Assembly: GCA_013400115.1 (NCBI GenBank)
Contig: VXBP01003601.1
Coordinates: forward strand, 272,160 to 336,159
DNA length: 64,000 nt
DNA from: Rhinopomastus cyanomelas
Lineage: Eukaryota > Chordata > Aves > Bucerotiformes > Rhinopomastidae
Reading direction: 5' to 3'
Shown here: one piece after another, positions 10,454 through 21,717 of the stretch
How positions within the stretch are numbered: the stretch's first letter is position 1
Layout of the letters: each line of letters starts with the position of its first letter
Program-made: the position numbers and the translations under genes
The notes under the pieces: model-generated
What the model was told of the DNA's origin: nothing
What the model saw: only the letters and a program-made list of their open reading frames with translations
Database searches by the model: none

Positions 10454-11347
10454 AAATGGCACGTGGCATCTTGGGTTGTGGTCTGGGTCACTGAGCAGGA
10501 GGGTAAAGAAAGAAAACCTCTCTCTTCACCCATTTTTGTGATTTTTAACCCTTAACTCTTTGAAATAAAGACTTCACCTTGTTTTCAAGTTGGAGAAGGG
10601 GGAAAAAAACTACAAAGCCTAAAACCTGCCCTTCTTGTGTTCTAGTGAAGAAAACCGCAGCAGCACATCTTCATTCACTCAGAACTGGACTCTTGTCTCC
10701 TCGGGCTGGACCTGAGTTTGGCAGCTGAACAGAAGCCCTGGCTGTTTGCTCCCACCCCGGGTGTAGCCACTTCCCACGGGGTCCACGTGCAAAGACTCAG
10801 AAGCGTGAGGAACCACCGAACGAAGGCTTCGGGGCATTCGTCTGAGCGCCGTGCGTTGCCAGCCTGATGGCAGGTAAGCCAGCTTCTGCAGCCGCCCGTA
10901 ACCGCCGGCACGGGCCAAAACTCCTTGCAACCAAAAAGCCAGAGGGGACTGAGAAGGAGATTGGCGTCTTGGAAAGTGTTTCTTGTGGCTTAGAGAAACA
11001 GGAGGTACACATTAGGTGAAGAGATTTTGAACCTGGTCAACGGAATCAAAAGCCTGAGTGTGGCTGCAGCAATCCTGCCTGCATTTGCTGCGGCAGCAGG
11101 AAAGGGTTGGATGGCTTCATGACGTTCAGAACGTTTCTCCCAGGCAGACATCGAGATATTTTTAGTAAAAAAAGAAATACAATAATATTATGAGATTATG
11201 AAACGTATGAAATATTTTATAACTTGGGTCTTGCAGTTATGTTTTCCCTTCCTTACAAATATTTTCTTTCCTAGTGTTTTTTTGGGTTTTTTTAATCTTT
11301 AAGAAAAATCCAACTGAGTAGAGTTTTGGTCTGATTATGGATCTAAG
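10454..11347. other. Single-copy DNA; A- and T-runs at 11160-11310
   Basis: No gene or repeat family recognised. AAAAAAAGAAATACAATAAT and T-runs near 11275 mark an AT-rich part. Confidence 0.5.
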
Positions 11348-11796
11348 GATTGTCCAGCATAGAGGCAAGAAGATGATAAAGGAAGTAAAACATCTCCCTT
11401 ATGAGAGAAGGCTGAGGGAGCCGGGTCTCTTCAGCTTGGAAAAAAGGAGACTGAGGGGTGACCTCATTAATGTCTATAAATGTGTGAAGGGTGGGTGTCA
11501 GGAGGATGGAGCCAGGCTCTGCTCAGGGGCACCCAGTGACAGGACAAGGGACAGCGGGTGTGAGCTGGAGCAGAGGAGGTTCCACATCAGTGTGAGAAGG
11601 ATCTCCTTCCCCGTGAGGGTGCCAGAGCCCTGGCAGGGGCTGCCCAGGGGGTTGTGGAGTCTCCTCTAGAGGCATTTAAAATCCGTCTGGCCATGTTCCT
11701 GTGCGGCTGGACCTAGGGGATCCTGCTGTGGTGGGGGGATTGCACTGGCTGATCCTTCGAGGTCACTTCCAATCTCTAATGGTCTGTGATTCTGTG
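11348..11796 (+). mobile_element. CR1 type A, ~450 bp, long open reading
   Basis: Sense copy from TGTCCAGCATAGAGGC to ATGGTCTGTGATTCTGTGG. An ORF2 C-terminal reading stays open for about 100 codons (RRLREPGLFSLEKRRLRGDL, GGCQEDGARLCSGAPSDRTR) until the missing bases near 11650. One 3' unit. Confidence 0.92.
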
Positions 11797-12094
11797 GTTA
11801 AATTCCCCATTTTCAGCTCTGGAGAACTGCCTACACGGTGCTGGAACAGTAGAGCAGCTGCTTGGTGTTGGTCTTTTTTGACAACCCAGGAATAATATTA
11901 TGAGTATTTGGAGCCTCTCAGCTGGACGGTGCTTGAACTGCTTCCAGTTTTTGCTGTGAATAATCAGACCTTTTCAGCCCCTCCTCAGCCTTATTCCAGC
12001 TTGTCCTGCTGTTCTCAGTGTTGGCTTTTTCTCTGGCACTTCACTGTATGGGTTGAGGTTTGGCACAGGAGACGAGTGGTCTCTGGAGAAAAGA

Positions 12095-12360
12095 CATGAA
12101 GTGCTGGGTTCAGAGGAGCGACGAGGCTGGGAAAGGACTGGAGGAGAAAGGCTGATGGGGAGAGGCTGACAGAGCTGGGGGGTTTAGCCTGGAGAAAAGG
12201 AGACTCAGAGGGCACCTTCCTTTCTCCAGCTCCCTGGAGCTGATGTAGTCAGGTGGGGGTCAGGCTCTTCTCCCAGGCAACCAGCGCCAGGACGGGAGGG
12301 CAGAGCCTGAAGGCACCAGGGGAGCGTTTGGTTGTGGAGGTTTTCTTCCTCCTAGAGCAC
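12095..12360 (+). mobile_element. CR1 type C, internal fragment without tail
   Basis: GAAGTGCTGGGTTCAGAGG to GGTTTTCTTCCTCC. Recognised by CTCTTCTCCCAGGCAACCAG and CCTTTCTCCAGCTCCCTG, shared with the type C copies at 28705 and 45465. The 3' end is lost. Confidence 0.85.
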
Positions 12361-12418
12361 AACTTTAGTCTTCACAAAAAATGAATCAGTTATTATTTTA
12401 TCCTAGAGGCATTAATCG

Positions 12419-12471
12419 TTGGACTCTGATTCCCAGGGGTCTTTTTCAAACTGAACAACTCTATGATTCTG
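12419..12471 (+). mobile_element. CR1 type B tail fragment
   Basis: About 50 bp (GATTCCCAGGGGTC, TCAAACTGAACAACTC, TATGATTCTG). Confidence 0.75.
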
Positions 12472-12493
12472 TTTCAAATCAAGAGGACAGCAG

Positions 12494-12611
12494 TGACTCT
12501 TGATCTAGGTGACCCTGCTCTGGCAGGGCAGTTGGACTGATGACTGGACTTGATGATCCTGGGGGTCTTTTCCAGAATCGTTCAGAATCCTGAATGACTC
12601 TGTGCATCTGT
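12494..12611 (+). mobile_element. Chimeric CR1 tail: type A start, type B end
   Basis: Begins as a type A unit (TGATCTAGGTGACCCTGC, GGCAGGGCAGTTGGACTG) and switches to a type B end (GACTTGATGATCCTGGGG, GGTCTTTTCCAGAATCG). Either a template switch between CR1 RNAs or superposed insertions. Confidence 0.75.
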
Positions 12612-12705
12612 GACTGGATGATCTAGGGGATCCTGCTGTGGCAGGTGGGTTGGGCTGGAGGATCTTTCAAGGTCCCTTCAAACCCTAATGTTCTGTGATT
12701 CTGTG
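12612..12705 (+). mobile_element. CR1 type A tail
   Basis: One complete 3' unit ending ATGTTCTGTGATTCTGTG, abutting the chimeric tail just upstream. Confidence 0.88.
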
Positions 12706-12960
12706 AATTAGGACAGGGTAACTTCACTCCGGGTGTCACTTTGAATATTGGGATTTTCCTTGTTTTTGCTGTAATCTAACAGCCTTGTCAAATTCTACCA
12801 CAAATACTTATCCATTTGGACTGGAAGCTTTCATAATTTTCCAACTTCAATAAATTCTAATGACAGAACATCTTCAGAGGAAGCCCCATCTCTGTAGCTG
12901 TTGGGGAGCTAGTGTGATGCCCATCAGGAAAACCACAAAAAGGTCTTTAAAAGAGAGAAT

Positions 12961-13070
12961 ATCACAGAGTCAGGGTTGGAAAATGCTTTCAAGACCATCT
13001 AGCCCAACCATTAACCTTTTTTCTCCCTAGCCATCAGGTGCTCACTAGCTGTGCCAGCATCTCTCTGACA
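12961..13070 (-). mobile_element. Old CR1 fragment
   Basis: ATCACAGAGTCAGGGTTGG then CATCTAGCCCAACCATTAAC is the antisense start of an older avian CR1 3' end. Diverged, poor beyond ~13060. Confidence 0.7.
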
Positions 13071-13372
13071 AAGAATGAAAAGGAAGAGATTAGCTTTGTC
13101 TTTACATCTGACCGTGAAGGCGCACGTGGATAATTTTATCCTCTGCTTGTTGGAACTGAAGCCAGTTCCTCGTCAAACAATGCCTCAGGAAGCTGGCTCT
13201 GGTACTCTGGGGACTCCTGCTATCAGGACAGTCACAGGTTACTGGAGCTATTTTTACTTGTGCAAGAAGGTAAAAAAAGACTTCAATGCAAAATGACATC
13301 ATCCTCTTGCTCCTCTCAGGAACTTTCTAGAACAAGTGTCTTCAAAACATTTGATTTTGTGGTGGCCACAAA
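13071..13372. other. Single-copy DNA, nothing recognised
   Basis: No supported gene or repeat. Confidence 0.4.
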
Positions 13373-13490
13373 TGAGCTCCTTCTCTGGAGACGTTTAAAA
13401 CCTGCCCAGATGTGTTCCTGTGCAACTGGATCTAGGGGATCCTGCTGTGGCAGGGGGATGGGACTGGATGATCTTTTGAGGTCCCTTCCA
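13373..13490 (+). mobile_element. CR1 type A, truncated at the TCTCC hairpin, tail lost
   Basis: Starts GAGCTCCTTCTCTGGAG, the shared 5' truncation point, and stops at GGTCCCTTCCA, lacking the terminal TTCTGTG. Confidence 0.88.
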
Positions 13491-13622
13491 TGAAGTGGAA
13501 GTCCAAATCTCTCCAAAATCAAAGGATGTCTTGACCACTTACACGCCTGAGATTATGAGATCCTGGATGCCTGTCCATCCTCTCCCACTGGTCTGTCAGA
13601 CCTCCAGGACTGTATTTGAGGG

Positions 13623-13857
13623 AATCACAGAACATTAGGGATGGGAAGGGACCTTGAAAGGTCATCCAGTCTAATCCTCCCACCAGAGCAGGGTTCCCTA
13701 GATCCAGTTGCACACAGATATATCCAGGTAGGTTTGAAACATCTCCAGAGAAGGAGACTCCACAACCCCCATGGGGGCAGCCCCTTTCCAGTGCTCTGTC
13801 ACCTTCACTGGGAAGTTGCTTCTTCTCAGATGGACGTGGAACCTCCTCTGTTCCAGC
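13623..13857 (-). mobile_element. CR1 type A, antisense, ~235 bp
   Basis: ATCACAGAACATTAGGG to CTCCTCTGTTCCAGC. One 3' unit. Type A at 13373-13490 lies upstream in opposite orientation. Confidence 0.9.
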
Positions 13858-14775
13858 AGCAGCATGAATTCATCAGCAGCACTTCACACTTGAGCTATAA
13901 CCCTGCTAGCAGTGTGCTGTGATGAGGGGTAGCCAGCCTTTGCCTCCCGCTCCCTTGTAAGGCAGCAGGCAGGTTTTGAAATTAAATGGCCATTTACATG
14001 AAAAATATATTAATGATTTAAAAACTAAGAAAAACCTTGAACTGTGGGGGGTGCCTTTCAAATATGGGATAGATGTCTCAATTCTTTAATCCCCCCGACA
14101 CCAATTGGAATCACACTCTCCACAAGCTCCATCAAGGCGTTGGTAAATACCAAAGCTGCAGGTGATGTAGCATCTAATGTCAGCATTTGTGGGATCATAG
14201 GATCATTGGTGGGCTCCTGTGCCTCACACTTGTAGTACCCTGGGCACCTGGCTGCACGTCCTCTGTCTGATATTAGTGCTGGCCTTGTGCTGCCAGCATG
14301 ATCCCAAAGGAAAAGGAGCCTCCCTCTGGCTAAGCCGCTCAGCCCCGTGCCAAGCGTCTCTCAGCTGGAAAGCGGCGTCCTCCGCTATCTTCCCAATCTC
14401 ATCAAGACTGTTTTCTCTTCCAAAGGTTGTGAAAGATCTGGGTCAGCAGGTATAAGACAAAAATAAATGGGGGGGAAAAGCAAAAAAAAAATAGGATAAA
14501 AGTCTATTTTTGCAAATAGTGAGCTCTGCTCCCAGGGATTTATTGGAGTAAGATGTCACGCGTGCACACGGATCATTGCTTTCAGATGTGTGGAGAAGTT
14601 GCCAAAGATACACTCAGCAGAAATAACTGGCTTTTGGGGTGGGGTTTTTTCAGATCTGCTCTTCCCCCATCAGTTTGCCCTCCAGAACAGGAATCCAAAA
14701 CAGAATGGAACAGATTTCGTGCTCCTGGGTACCTGCTGAGGTGTCTCCTGTCTCCCAGCTGGGTGTCTTTAGCTT
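13858..14775. other. Single-copy DNA, nothing recognised
   Basis: No gene. An A-run lies at about 14480-14490. Short ORFs (for example 14219-14455) have hydrophobic stretches but no family likeness. Confidence 0.5.
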
Positions 14776-15417
14776 GGTTAGTAGATTGAGAGAGGTTGTC
14801 TTCTCCCTCTGCTCTGCTCTGGTTGAGACTACATCTGGAATACTGCATCCAGTTCTGAGCCCCTCAGTTCCAGGAGGACTGAATGCTGCTGGAGTGAGTC
14901 CAGCACAGAGCCACAGAGATGATGGAGGGAGGGGAGCATCTCCCTGATGAGGAAAGGCTGAGGGAGCTGGGGCTCTTCTGCTTGGAGAAGAGGAGACTGA
15001 GGGGTGACCCCATGGATGTTGATCAATATGTGAAGGGTGGGTGTCAGGAGGATGGAGCCAGGCTCTGCTCAGGGCACCCACTGATAGGACGAGGAGTAAC
15101 GGGTGTCAGCTGGAACACAGGAGGTTCCACATCAATATGAGAAGGACCTTCTTCCCAGTGAGGGTGACAGAGTCCTGGCAGGGGCCGTCCAGAGGGGGTT
15201 GTGGAGTCTCTCTCCTCTGGAGATGTTTAAAACCCACCTGGCCATGTTCCTCTGTGGTTTGGTCTAGGTGATCCTGCTGTGGCTGGAGGATTGGACTGGG
15301 TGATTTTTGCGGTCCCTTCCAACCCCTAATGACTGGATCTAGGGGATCCTGCTGTGGCAGGGGGATGGGACTGGCTGACCTTCTGAGGTCCCTCCCAACC
15401 CCTAACGGTCTGTGGTT
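14776..15417 (+). mobile_element. CR1 type A, ~640 bp, two 3' units
   Basis: Sense copy from TAGTAGATTGAGAGAGG through the ORF2 end (EERLRELGLFCLEKRRLRGD near 14950-15010) to AACGGTCTGTGG. The second unit starts at ACTGGATCTAG near 15331. Frames are broken around 15080 and 15210. Confidence 0.92.
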
Positions 15418-15992
15418 TGACGCAGTGATGCTACCCGCCGTGAGCCCACCTTGCCCACCTCCCTCCCCACCTCTTTGCAGTTCCGATTCCTTCTGCACTC
15501 CCCGTCTCTCCCTGGTCCCCGTCTGGTATCGAGCTCCCACGCCACAGGCGCAGGAGGCAGTGAACAACTCTACAGCGGGAGAAAAGGCTGTTTTTCAGGG
15601 CTTTTAGCAATGTGACCTTAAGTATTGATTTATAGCCTGCTGCAGCGCTCCAGTGCAAAAGGGAACTGTGGTAATTAAGTTAGTATCTGCTCTCTCTAAA
15701 ATAGTGCTGAGCTGCAACAAAGAGAGCCCCTTTATTTCTCCTCTCTGCCTCTCAGTGAATGCAGATGCAGGCGCTGCCCTTTGACCCTGCTCAGCTTTCC
15801 CCAGCTGCAGATTATTTTTCTCCCTCTGTGCCTTTAGGTGCTGAAAGACGGAGTCGGACCCATTAATTCTTGTGCCTGACGTTCTGTGGGGTTTTTTTAG
15901 AGCTGATGCAGTCAGTGGGGTGAATTTCCACCCTTGTACCTGACTTTTAAAATACTGAGTGTCCTCCTGTGGGTGAGAAAAGAGGACTTTTC
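15418..15992. other. Single-copy DNA, nothing recognised
   Basis: No supported gene or repeat. Pyrimidine-rich at 15450-15510. Confidence 0.45.
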
Positions 15993-16162
15993 GAATCACA
16001 GAATCGTTCAGGTTGGAAGAGACCCCTGGGGTCAGAGAGTCCAACCATCAACCCCACTCTGCAAGTTCACCCCTAAACCAGATTCCCCAGCACCACAGCT
16101 AAGTGACTTTTAAATTCCTCTGGGGTGGGGACTCAGCCAGCACCCTGGGCAGCCCGTCCTGG
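15993..16162 (-). mobile_element. CR1 type B, antisense tail
   Basis: GAATCACAGAATCGTTCAGG to GGGCAGCCCGTCCTGG, about 170 bp of the type B 3' end. Confidence 0.9.
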
Positions 16163-16610
16163 TGTGGCGTTCGAACACGCAGCAGGGTGGGTGGTCCTGA
16201 AAGGGCTCAGAGCTGAAAAGCAAAACCTCCTGCGTGCAAATTCCCACTTCTCAGCAGGACACCTGATTCTGAACCCCGGGGTGTAAGGTAACAGGGTAAA
16301 CACAGTGAGAAGTCTGTCGTGTTCCATTAGGGTCCTCGGAGAAAACAGGCCACAGAAGGTAACAGCTATAGCACCGACTACATGAAGATGGCATGTAAAT
16401 GACATGCTAATGTATGCAAATCAGCACGCTGTGTTTAATGCCCATAAACCTACAAATTATAGCTAATTAACAGCAGGTGAGTTGCTTCATTTTGTGTTCA
16501 CGGAGTTAAGGGGAGCTAGTAGGGTTTTGTAATCATGGATCGTTGGCTTTGGGGAAAGCATCACGTGTTCAGTCTCCCTCCTCCTGTGGTACCCTGGAAG
16601 TAACTGCCTT
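16163..16610. promoter_or_regulatory. Candidate conserved non-coding element with three octamer-like sites
   Basis: Between 16380 and 16500 the DNA carries ATGTAAAT (16393-16400), ATGCTAAT (16404-16411) and the consensus POU octamer ATGCAAAT (16414-16421), spaced 11 and 10 bp, followed by ATAGCTAATTAACAGCAGGTG (homeodomain core and E-box). No gene is seen in the interval. An enhancer role is inferred from motif density only. Confidence 0.4.
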
Positions 16611-16770
16611 CTGGTCTAGGTGGTCCTGCTGTGGCAGGGGGATTGGACTGGGTGATCTGTCGAGGTCCCTTCCAATCCCTGATGACTAGATCTAGGGGAT
16701 CCTGCTGTGGCAGGGGGTTGGGCCGGATGATCTTTTGAGGAACCTTCCAATCTCTAATGTTCTGTGATTC
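16611..16770 (+). mobile_element. CR1 type A tail with two 3' units
   Basis: Begins directly with TGGTCTAGGTGGTCC; second unit starts ACTAGATCTAG at 16684. Ends AATGTTCTGTGATTC. Nothing upstream of the module is included. Confidence 0.9.
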
Positions 16771-17421
16771 CTGCTTCCTCACCCGTGTTCTTGTTCTGAG
16801 ACCAGGTGCCAGAATTAGAAGGAAAATGAACCAAAAGGGCTCCCAGATCTACAGCTGTTTTCTTGTGGCAGTAGTTCTTACGGCTGGTAACACGGGTTCT
16901 GTTCAGCAACGTATCTGAGCACCTCTGGTGCCCTCAGCAGAGCCAAGTGGAGTCAACTGCTGCATCCCCAGAGAGGCTTTGTACAGCCCAGCTTTGCAGG
17001 CAGGCTGCTCCCAGCAGGATTCACCGGTCAAGCTCCCAGTGTGGAGACAGGGAACAGGCTCAGCAAGAGCAAGGAATCAAGCAAAGCAATTCGCTTGGGC
17101 AGAGAGGTGGAGGGAGCACGTGGGTCAAGCCCCACCTGTGGCAGAGACAGCCAGCACAACCCTCTGCCTACGTCACTGAGTCCTGGGAAGCAGCTCTGGT
17201 TTGAAAGCCATCTCCTTCCTACACATGAAACTGATACTCTGCTCTTTCAGACCATCAAGCTGACAAAGTGAAGGGGCCCAGGTCAAGACAGAACAAAGCC
17301 CCATGGAAGTCATGTGTGAGTCTGCAACGTGAGCTGAGTGGAAAGATGAGGCTTTGAGGATGCACCTTGACTTCAGCGTGAACAGTGAGCAGCAGTGGAT
17401 GGGAACCCTGTGGATCTCTGC
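16771..17421. other. Single-copy DNA, nothing recognised
   Basis: No gene or repeat family seen. Overlapping ORFs in all frames at 16928-17271 reflect few stops, not a recognised protein. Confidence 0.45.
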
Positions 17422-17481
17422 CTTGTGAGACCCCACCTTGAGAACTGCATCCGGTTCTGGGGTCCCCAACATAAGAGGGTC
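17422..17481 (+). mobile_element. Old CR1 internal fragment
   Basis: CTTGTGAGACCCCACCTTG, CATCCGGTTCTGGGG and CCCCAACATAAGAGGG match the ORF2 C-terminal segment (LVRPHLEYC region) of older CR1 groups. Tail absent. Confidence 0.7.
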
Positions 17482-17491
17482 AGAGATCTGC

Positions 17492-17651
17492 AGAACCACA
17501 GAACATTAGGGATTGGAAGGGACCTCCAAAAGCCATCCAGTCCAATCCCCCTGCCACAGCAGGATCCTCTAGACCAAGTCACACAGGAACATGGCCAGGT
17601 GGGTTTGAGATGGCACTGAGCAGAGCCTGGCTCCATCCTCCTGACGCCCAC
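17492..17651 (-). mobile_element. CR1 type A, antisense, internal deletion
   Basis: AACCACAGAACATTAGGG to ACGCCCACTGTCC. At about 17612 GGGTTTGAGATG jumps to GCACTGAGCAGAGCC, deleting ~170 bp of the 3' ORF2 segment. Confidence 0.9.
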
Positions 17652-18383
17652 TGTCCTACCACAGCTGCTGCTTCCATCTGCAGAGGTCCAGTGCAGCAGA
17701 GGAATGAACAGGTTAGAAACAAACCCCATTCATGTCAAACCCCACTCAGTCTGCCCAGAACGAAGAGAGGATGTGGGGTTTCAGCTGATAGGCACCGAGA
17801 CGAGCGCTGGTGACGGCTCTAACACGTCTCGGGTACCCGAGGCAGCGGGTATAATTTGCCAACTAATTTTCATGAGCCAGCAGTTCTCCTTCTGGAAAAA
17901 CCATTCCCTTTCAAATCCAAACATTGATTTTCTCTGCGTGTGCATACAGATGTGTGTAAAATCCACACCTGCTTGGCAAAGCAGCTCCGCTTTGATCAGC
18001 TTCAGGTAAATGTTTGCCTTGCACTTTGTGTGTAAAATTAACCCCCGGTGCTAAATGTGTGCTTAAGTGTTTTCTGATTTAGCCTGGGTTTGGGGGTCCT
18101 GTGAATGAGTGTAGCTGGTTCAGACACGAGGGAAGAGAGGCTGGCAGAAGAGAGACTCTGGGAAGGGGGAAAATCATGTGAGATGTTTTAATGGCTTTTA
18201 AGTAGGAGAAGGACTCAAACGTACGATAACATTAACAGGCTGACAGGGAAGAAACATCTGAAAACACGTGTTGGAATAATAGAACAAAGGGGAAAGGGAA
18301 ATATAAAGTGGAAATGGGAACTGCTGGGATATTAACTCAAGATTAATGCTTCCTCTTATGTTAATCATCTAAATCTCAGCATT
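17652..18383. other. Single-copy DNA, AT-richer at 18180-18380
   Basis: No gene recognised. The last 200 bp hold several ATTAA and TTAATC motifs. Confidence 0.4.
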
Positions 18384-18677
18384 AATCACAGAATCACAGA
18401 ACATTAGGGGTTGGAAGGGATCTCGAAAGATCATCTAGTCCAATCCCCTGACACAGCAGGATCTCCTAGATCCAGTCATTAGGGGTTGGAAGGGACCTTG
18501 AAAGATCATCCAGTCCAACCCTTCTGCCATAGAATGATCCCTAGATCCAGTCACTAGATATTAGAAGGGACCTTGAAAGATCATCCAGTCCCATCCCCCT
18601 GCCACAGCAGGATGGCTTAGATCCACTCATGCAGGAACACATCCAAGTAGGTTTTAAACATCTCCAGAGAAGGAGAC
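18384..18677 (-). mobile_element. CR1 type A with three tandem 3' units, truncated at the TCTCC hairpin
   Basis: Antisense copy. Three units spaced ~75 bp (the CCAGTCA junction is at 18472 and 18547). The 5' end is at GGAGAC (18677), the shared truncation point, so besides the tail array it holds only ~60 bp. Confidence 0.92.
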
Positions 18678-19921
18678 CCCAAGAAGGAAGAGTGTGAGAG
18701 AGGAGTAGAAGGATCTGACTGTAACATCTTCCAATGAAATGGAAGGAAAGCTTTTTTAATGTCTTCAAATAGTTTCAGGCTTCTCAGGTCCTCCAAGTTG
18801 TTTACATCAGAGGCCATCTGGAATGAAACCTTCTCTCCATCCCTACCACCTTTTCACCTTGAGCTAAAACCAGTAGAAAAGTCAAAGCTCCTTCCCCGAC
18901 CGTGGCCAGTAACACGGTCCCGTTCACCCCTCCTCCTGCTTTCCCTTGCACTATGTATCTTGGACAGACCACAGCGAATCTGAACTGATGGCCCTGTTTC
19001 TTTTTGCTGTCTTGGCCCAGCACAAGCGCGATACCTGCACGAGAGGGGAGCGGGATCCGCTCGGGAAAGCAAACACAAAGCCTCTGCCAAAATAATAATC
19101 ATAATATTAGCCCACAGCTGTAGGGAGACGTTTTTGGCACCCAGGGCCGATGCTGCCCGCTCGCCCTCCCCTGCCCGTGACCCTACTTCTGCCTGTCAGC
19201 TTTCCACTGGCTACCAAATCCTCTGCTTCCCTCAGCCATGAGCCTGTGGTGGCTCCTTGGCGGTGGCAGCAGGACCCGAAGGGATGGGGGCGCGTGGGTG
19301 CGAGTTGGACCCGTGTCAGCACCATTCCCCTGCAAACTTGGAAAGGGCTTCAAGGACCTGATAGAGTTTTCTTGATCTTGATCTCATTCATTTGGAGGGA
19401 GGAGGAGAGGAAAAGATGAGGGGGAGAGTGAGGGGGAATGCTGCTCTTGGCAGAAGACACAGGCAACTGGCTGCTTTATGGCTCTGCCTTGATGTGTGTT
19501 TAAAAAACAGCCCCGACCCTGGCACAGATCGGTTTTTCCCACTTGTTTGACTTCTAAATATTCTTCAAAAGCTTCCACGGGATATAGAATAGAGCTTTGA
19601 TCAGGCGAGGGGAGTCGGTGCCCAAGTCCCGAGTTAATACCCTCTTCCAATTCATATTCTGCCAATTCTTTTAGTTTCAGATTTGATTTCAGCTTTTGCC
19701 CCAGCCTGGAGACAACGAAAGAAACGCGGCCGCTTGCCCTGCGGATCGTGTTGCTTCACTGGTGTTCGGGAGATGGGGAAAGAGGGAGGGAAGAACATCC
19801 CATCACTCTTGCTTCTTCAGCAGGATCTAAGCATGAGCAGGAGACCCAATGCACCCAGGGAGGGTCCACCAGACCGAGGTGTTTTGGGAAGGTTCATAGC
19901 TTGAGTCTCTTTCAGATCACA
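18678..19921. other. Long single-copy block; candidate conserved part at ~19540-19700
   Basis: No gene or repeat family recognised. 19540-19700 (CTTCTAAATATTC, GGGATATAGAATAG, TTGATTTCAGC) has the mixed AT-rich look of conserved non-coding DNA. G-rich on the plus strand at 19390-19435. Confidence 0.3.
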
Positions 19922-20326
19922 GCATCATCGAATCGCAGAGCATTAGGGATTGGAAGGGACCTCGAAAGATCATCCAGTCCAGTCCCCCTGACACAGCAGA
20001 ATCCCCAAGATGGAGCCACACAGGAACATGGCCAGGTAGGTTTTAAACATCTCCAGAGAAGGAGACTCCACAACCCCCCTGGGCAGCCCCTGCCAGGGCT
20101 CTGGCACCCTCACTGGGAAGAAGGTCCTTCTCATATTGATGTGGAACCTCCTGTGTTCCAGCTGACACCCGTTACTCCTCGTCCTATCAGTGGGTGCCCT
20201 GAGCAGAGCCTGGCTCCATCCTCCTGACACCCACCCTTCACATATTGATCAACATTAATGGGGTCATACCTCAGGCCCCTTTTTTCCCAGCTCCCTCAGT
20301 TTTTCCTCATCAGGGAGATGCTCCCC
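19922..20326 (-). mobile_element. CR1 type A, antisense, ~400 bp
   Basis: Starts CATCATCGAATCGCAGAGC and reaches the ORF2 C-terminal part (CAGGGAGATGCTCCCCC). Minus-strand reading at 19970-20230 stays open for 86 codons with GVSWNTGG/ELEHRRFH-type ORF2 wording. One 3' unit. Confidence 0.92.
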
Positions 20327-20839
20327 CATGTTTATATTCTTACCTAATCCTCATCTGAGCTCTCTGACTACTCACTTCTGCAAAATGTGGTGGAAATGCC
20401 CAGGTATGGTCTGTCACACGTGAGTCACCCTGCTTCTGCTCCACCACAAACCATCTCCTGACAGCAGCCTTTGTCACACAGCTTCAGACACTCATGACCT
20501 CATGTGGAGCCCAGAATGCAAACACAGTGGGTTTTCCCCTCTGTTAATGCTGGGGTTTGGAGTCCTTCCATGACCCAATGTCCATTAAAGGTCTGTAACA
20601 CACAAAACCAAAACCCCCAAACCCTCAACACTTAGACAAACTCTGATTTGGCAGCGAGTCCCAGCCACGGGTGCAGAGCCCAGATGTCTGGGGCAGCACT
20701 TACTGTGCCCTGCCCTCCAGGCTGAATTGCTGCCACATCTCTCACTTTAGCTGCTCTGGGAGTCTGTGAGGAGCATCAGAGTGGTCCTGATGACTTAACT
20801 GGCCAATCCTGCAGGGCAGCTTGTGTGTCATCTGCTCTT
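20327..20839. other. Single-copy DNA, nothing recognised
   Basis: No supported gene or repeat. Confidence 0.45.
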
Positions 20840-21129
20840 CACAGAGTCACAGAACGTTAGGGATTAGAAGTGGCCTCAAAATATCACCCAGTCCCATTCC
20901 CCTGCCACAGCAGGATCCCCTAGATCCAGTCACACACGAACCTGTCCAGGTGGGTTTTAAATGTCTCCAGAGAAGGAGACTCCACAACCCCCCTGTGCAG
21001 CCTGTTCCAATGCTCTGTCACCTTCAGAGTGAGTTCCTTCTCACATTGATGTGGAACCTCCTCTGTTCCAGCTCACACCCGTTGCCCCTTGTCCTAACAG
21101 TAGATGACACTGAGCAGAGCCTGGCTCCT
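20840..21129 (-). mobile_element. CR1 type A, antisense, ~290 bp
   Basis: CACAGAGTCACAGAACG to GAGCAGAGCCTGGCTCC. The 5' end lies at the GAGCC-A-GGCTC palindrome, where copies at 21718 and 30726 also begin. Confidence 0.92.
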
Positions 21130-21717
21130 GCCAGTCCTTGGTGAATTTGACACAGCAGTCACATCCTCGTGCCAGGCTGCTGCGCTTGACAAGATGCTGC
21201 GTCTTGTGCCACAGTCCCAGGAGCTACTGAAATAGAGAGAGAACATTTTTAGTGAAGGATTTTGGATCCTGGACTTCGTGTCCAGGGTGACACTCCTCAG
21301 GGAAAGGATGACTTTCATTTAGTTAGTTAATCTGAGGGCTGTCCCCTATATTCTGGATGGTTTATTTAGTTGGGACATCAGCCACTGGCTAGCGGAGGAG
21401 CTGGCTGTGGAGGCCCATCAGCAGGATGGGGTTTTCTCTTTGGTGCCCACAGTAGGGGAATTCTTGTTAGTTACTTTATTTTCTGTGTTCTGCTTGACTT
21501 CCAGGACTTCCCGAGCACTGCCTTGTGCTTTGGAGTTTGGCACCTGCAGGTGATGGGTGTGAGAGCAGGTGGAGGATGCTCCAGGTGGTGCTGCCCAACA
21601 AGCTGGTCCGGTCAGACGATGTGGGGAGACGTTTGTGGGTGCTGTGAGAGCTGGGTGCTTCTGATGCCTCCCATGTGGTGATGCAGGCAGAGTGGCTCAG
21701 GAAAATTAGAGATCATG
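21130..21717. other. Single-copy DNA, nothing recognised
   Basis: A 103-codon plus-strand ORF (21370-21681) is G/T-rich, without recognised domains; taken as chance. Confidence 0.45.

Noticed and set aside
11337..11669. 110-codon plus ORF beginning MDLRIVQHRGKKM
   Set aside because: It is the ORF2 C-terminus of a CR1 copy; start and stop are accidental.
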